Shown piece by piece: positions 6,889 through 8,958 of a stretch of DNA of 8,958 bases. This DNA comes from UMGS1696 sp964623635 (GTDB lineage: Bacteria > Bacillota > Clostridia > Oscillospirales > CAG-272): the NCBI GenBank assembly GCA_964623635.1, contig CAZUUA010000059.1, forward strand, positions 1 through 8,958, in the 5' to 3' direction. The translations under genes and the position numbers were made by a program. The notes beneath the pieces were generated by a model. That model was not told the DNA's origin. It ran no database searches and saw only the letters and a list, made by a program, of their open reading frames with translations. The first letter of the stretch is position 1, and every line of letters starts with the position of its first letter.

Positions 6889-8049
6889 ATGAGACACAAC
6901 GGAAAACGATATGCAGCGGCGTTGCTGGTGGGGCTTATGTTGGTCACCAACACCGCCGCCGCACCAACGGATGCCACTGTACAGTCCTACGAAAAGCAGA
7001 TCGCAGAACTGGCGACCCAGCAGCAGGAGGCACTTGACAGGCTGAATGAAGTACGGGGCGATTATGCCGATGCAGTGCTGACCAAATCCTACTATGACGA
7101 GGTCATTGCGCTGTCGCTGAAAAAGAAGGATCTGGCGCAGCTGCAGCTGGATGCCATCACCCAGCAGATCACCGAAGCAGAAGCTGCTATAAAACAGGCG
7201 GAAGAAGACATCGACAAGCAGGAGAAAGCGTTCGATGCACGGATGGTCACCCTGTACGAAGAAGGCGAAGCATCTGTGTTGGAGCTGCTGCTGGGTGCCC
7301 GGAGCCTGACGGATCTCTTGACCCGGATCGATATGGCGCTGTCCATCCAGACATACGACAAACAAGTGATAACATCTCTGGAAGACGCAAAGACAGCGCT
7401 GGCAGAGAACAAAGAAAAGTTAGAGGATGCCTTGCAGCTGCAACTGGAAGCTCAGACGACACTGGAAGCCGACATCAAAACCGCACAGGCGTTGGCTGAC
7501 GAATCCCTTGCCTACATGGAAAGTTTGCAGCAGGACGAATCGGCACTGCTGACCCAGTATTATTCCTACCGAGAAGCGGAAGAAGCACTGGACAAAGAGC
7601 TGACGACCTACCTGGCTGAATTGCAAGCCAAGCAGAAGACCGCCTACGTGGGTGGTTCCTTAGGCTGGCCGCTGCCGACGGATGTGAATTACTACGTCTC
7701 CTCCGAATACGGTTATCGTGTGCTGAACGGCGTACAGGAATTCCACTATGGTATCGACCTGGCCTGTGCCTGCAATACCGCCATCTACGCCGCCAATGCC
7801 GGAACGGTTGTCACCAGCGGTAACCATTGGAGCTATGGTGAATACGTGGTGATCGACCATGGCGGTGGACAGGCAACGCTGTATGCCCACATGAACCAGC
7901 GCAAGGTGTCCGTGGGTGAAACGGTGGAAAAGGGACAGCTGATCGGGCTGGTGGGCATGACCGGCTCAGCCACCGGGTATCATCTCCATTTTGAGGTGCG
8001 CCTGAACGGTGCCCATACCGAACCCCGGAATTATATCGTTCTGCCGTGA
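6889..8049 (+). CDS. Secreted coiled-coil M23 (LytM) murein hydrolase, EnvC-like FtsEX partner
   Basis: This is an extracellular cell-wall hydrolase of 386 residues. It has a signal peptide (basic RHNGKR, hydrophobic core 9-19, cleavage near 22-25), then a long Glu/Lys/Gln-rich coiled coil (about 28-245), then a GG-linker and an M23 endopeptidase domain from GWPLP (about 259) to the end. The zinc ligands His286 and Asp290 (HYGID) and His367 (HLHFE) are present, as are the catalytic-type His334 (LYAHM) and His365, so the domain looks active. This differs from E. coli EnvC, whose LytM domain is degenerate and activates amidases. The coiled-coil-plus-hydrolase layout and its place 46 nt after ftsX match FtsX-controlled proteins (EnvC, PcsB, CwlO, RipC). 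Predicted action is cleavage of peptide cross-links at division sites; bond specificity is not readable. The start is chosen for the signal peptide; the ribosome site is weak. Confidence 0.92.
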   Translation: MRHNGKRYAAALLVGLMLVTNTAAAPTDATVQSYEKQIAELATQQQEALDRLNEVRGDYADAVLTKSYYDEVIALSLKKKDLAQLQLDAITQQITEAEAAIKQAEEDIDKQEKAFDARMVTLYEEGEASVLELLLGARSLTDLLTRIDMALSIQTYDKQVITSLEDAKTALAENKEKLEDALQLQLEAQTTLEADIKTAQALADESLAYMESLQQDESALLTQYYSYREAEEALDKELTTYLAELQAKQKTAYVGGSLGWPLPTDVNYYVSSEYGYRVLNGVQEFHYGIDLACACNTAIYAANAGTVVTSGNHWSYGEYVVIDHGGGQATLYAHMNQRKVSVGETVEKGQLIGLVGMTGSATGYHLHFEVRLNGAHTEPRNYIVLP

Positions 8050-8079
8050 GTAAGGTAGCGATACTATAAGGATAAAAAT

Positions 8080-8958
8080 ATGAAAACAAAAAGGAATACC
8101 AAGATCGCAGTGCTGGCTATGCTGCTGTGTGCGGCGACTTTCGTGATGCCGGTGCAGCATACCATGGCGGGAGAAGCCACCGATGCCACGGTAAAATCTT
8201 ATGAACAGCAGCTGGCAGAGATCGCCGCCAAGCAGCAGGATGCACTGAACCGACTTCAATCGGTGCGAAACGACTACTCCAATGTACAGACTACCAAGCA
8301 GACCTACGACGAGATCGTGGAGCTGTCCATCAAGAAAAAGAACCTGACCATGCAGCAGCTGGATGCCATTACCCAGCAGATCGGAAACAAGCAAAACGAC
8401 ATCGAGGTCGCCAAAGCCAATATCGAAAAGCAGGAGACAGCATTCTTAGAGCGGATGGTGACCCTATATGAAGAAGGCGAATCCAGCTACATCGAGCTGA
8501 TTTTGGGTGCCCAGAACATGGTGGATTTTCTCAGCCGGGTGGAGATGGTCACCTCCATATTGGAATATGACCAGTTCGTCATTGCCCAGCTGGAAGAAAA
8601 TACCGTCAACTTAGAAGTGGCTGTTGATGAGCTGGAATATGCACTGGAGCTGCAAACCGCTGCCATCGAGGATCTGGAGGACAATATCAAGGAAGCCCAG
8701 AAAAAATCCGACGAAGCACAGGATTATATGCAGTCTCTGGAGCAGAACGAAAGTGCGCTGCTGCAAAACTACTACAATGCCAAAGCACAAGAGGACGAGC
8801 TGAACGCCAAGCTGGAAGAACGGCTGAGACAATTGCAGGAGCAGGAGAAAAAAGCATATGTCGGTGGCAACCTTGGCTGGCCGCTGCCGGTGGACGTACG
8901 GTATCAGGTGTCCTCCGAATTTGGCTGGCGTACCCTGTGGGGTGCAAGCGACTACCAT
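8080..8958 (+). CDS. Second coiled-coil M23 murein hydrolase, 3' end outside the window
   Basis: This is a tandem paralogue of the preceding gene, open to the right edge (293 residues visible). It has a signal peptide with basic start MKTKRNTK, hydrophobic core to about residue 22, and likely cleavage after Ala30 (TMA-GEA). A coiled coil (about 33-250) follows, then the GWPLP opening of the M23 domain and SSEFGWRTLWGASDYH. The final visible residue, His293, aligns with zinc ligand His286 of the first copy; the rest of the active site is unseen. The two proteins align almost without gaps, with shared blocks such as DAITQQI, RMVTLYEEGE, ESALL and AYVGG-LGWPLP, and roughly half of the residues identical by eye. 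A good ribosome site, AAGGA, lies 7 nt before the ATG, and only 30 nt separate it from the previous stop, so it belongs to the ftsEX transcript. Confidence 0.9.
   Translation, partial: MKTKRNTKIAVLAMLLCAATFVMPVQHTMAGEATDATVKSYEQQLAEIAAKQQDALNRLQSVRNDYSNVQTTKQTYDEIVELSIKKKNLTMQQLDAITQQIGNKQNDIEVAKANIEKQETAFLERMVTLYEEGESSYIELILGAQNMVDFLSRVEMVTSILEYDQFVIAQLEENTVNLEVAVDELEYALELQTAAIEDLEDNIKEAQKKSDEAQDYMQSLEQNESALLQNYYNAKAQEDELNAKLEERLRQLQEQEKKAYVGGNLGWPLPVDVRYQVSSEFGWRTLWGASDYH

Noticed and set aside
5895..6977. Minus-strand open frame (360 codons) opposite ftsX
   Set aside because: It is antisense to ftsX, with low-complexity His/Asp composition and no sign of a gene start.

Overview
The window reads as ordinary chromosomal DNA from an anaerobic, low-to-mid GC Gram-positive bacterium, most likely a Clostridia member of the Oscillospiraceae/Ruminococcaceae type. 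The support is a T-box riboswitch, AGGAGG-type ribosome binding sites, sigma-A-like promoters, an oxygen-sensitive ferredoxin-linked 2-oxoacid oxidoreductase (IorAB), and an ftsEX locus with secreted coiled-coil M23 proteins behind a CdaR/PucR-type regulator. The taxonomic call is inference from gene content, not from a marker gene.

Left part (minus strand, 1-2914): iorA and iorB form a two-gene operon, one base apart, with its own promoter at 2886-2914. They encode indolepyruvate:ferredoxin oxidoreductase, which turns aryl pyruvates from aromatic amino acids into aryl-acetyl-CoA, CO2 and reduced ferredoxin. Just downstream, on the same strand, a near-consensus promoter (316-344) drives a leader of about 310 nt. 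This leader is a T-box riboswitch. Its stem I can be read directly and its specifier codon is TGG, so it should sense uncharged tRNA-Trp. The controlled gene lies beyond base 1 and is not visible.

Middle (plus strand, 2976-5052): trmO, a tRNA t6A37 methyltransferase, is transcribed divergently from iorA. It is followed by an AT-rich gap with a promoter and a CdaR/PucR-type regulator with a C-terminal HTH.

Right part (plus strand, 5290-8958): ftsE and ftsX overlap by an ATGA junction. They are followed by two tandem paralogous secreted proteins with a signal peptide, a long coiled coil and an M23 (LytM) peptidase domain. The first is complete, with all zinc and catalytic residues present. The second is cut by the right edge exactly at its predicted first zinc-binding histidine. 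The likely model is that FtsEX uses ATP hydrolysis to gate these murein hydrolases across the membrane.

No mobile element, CRISPR array, rRNA or tRNA was seen. The observations most worth following are the Trp-specific T-box next to the Trp-catabolic iorAB operon and the doubled, apparently catalytic M23 partner of FtsEX.
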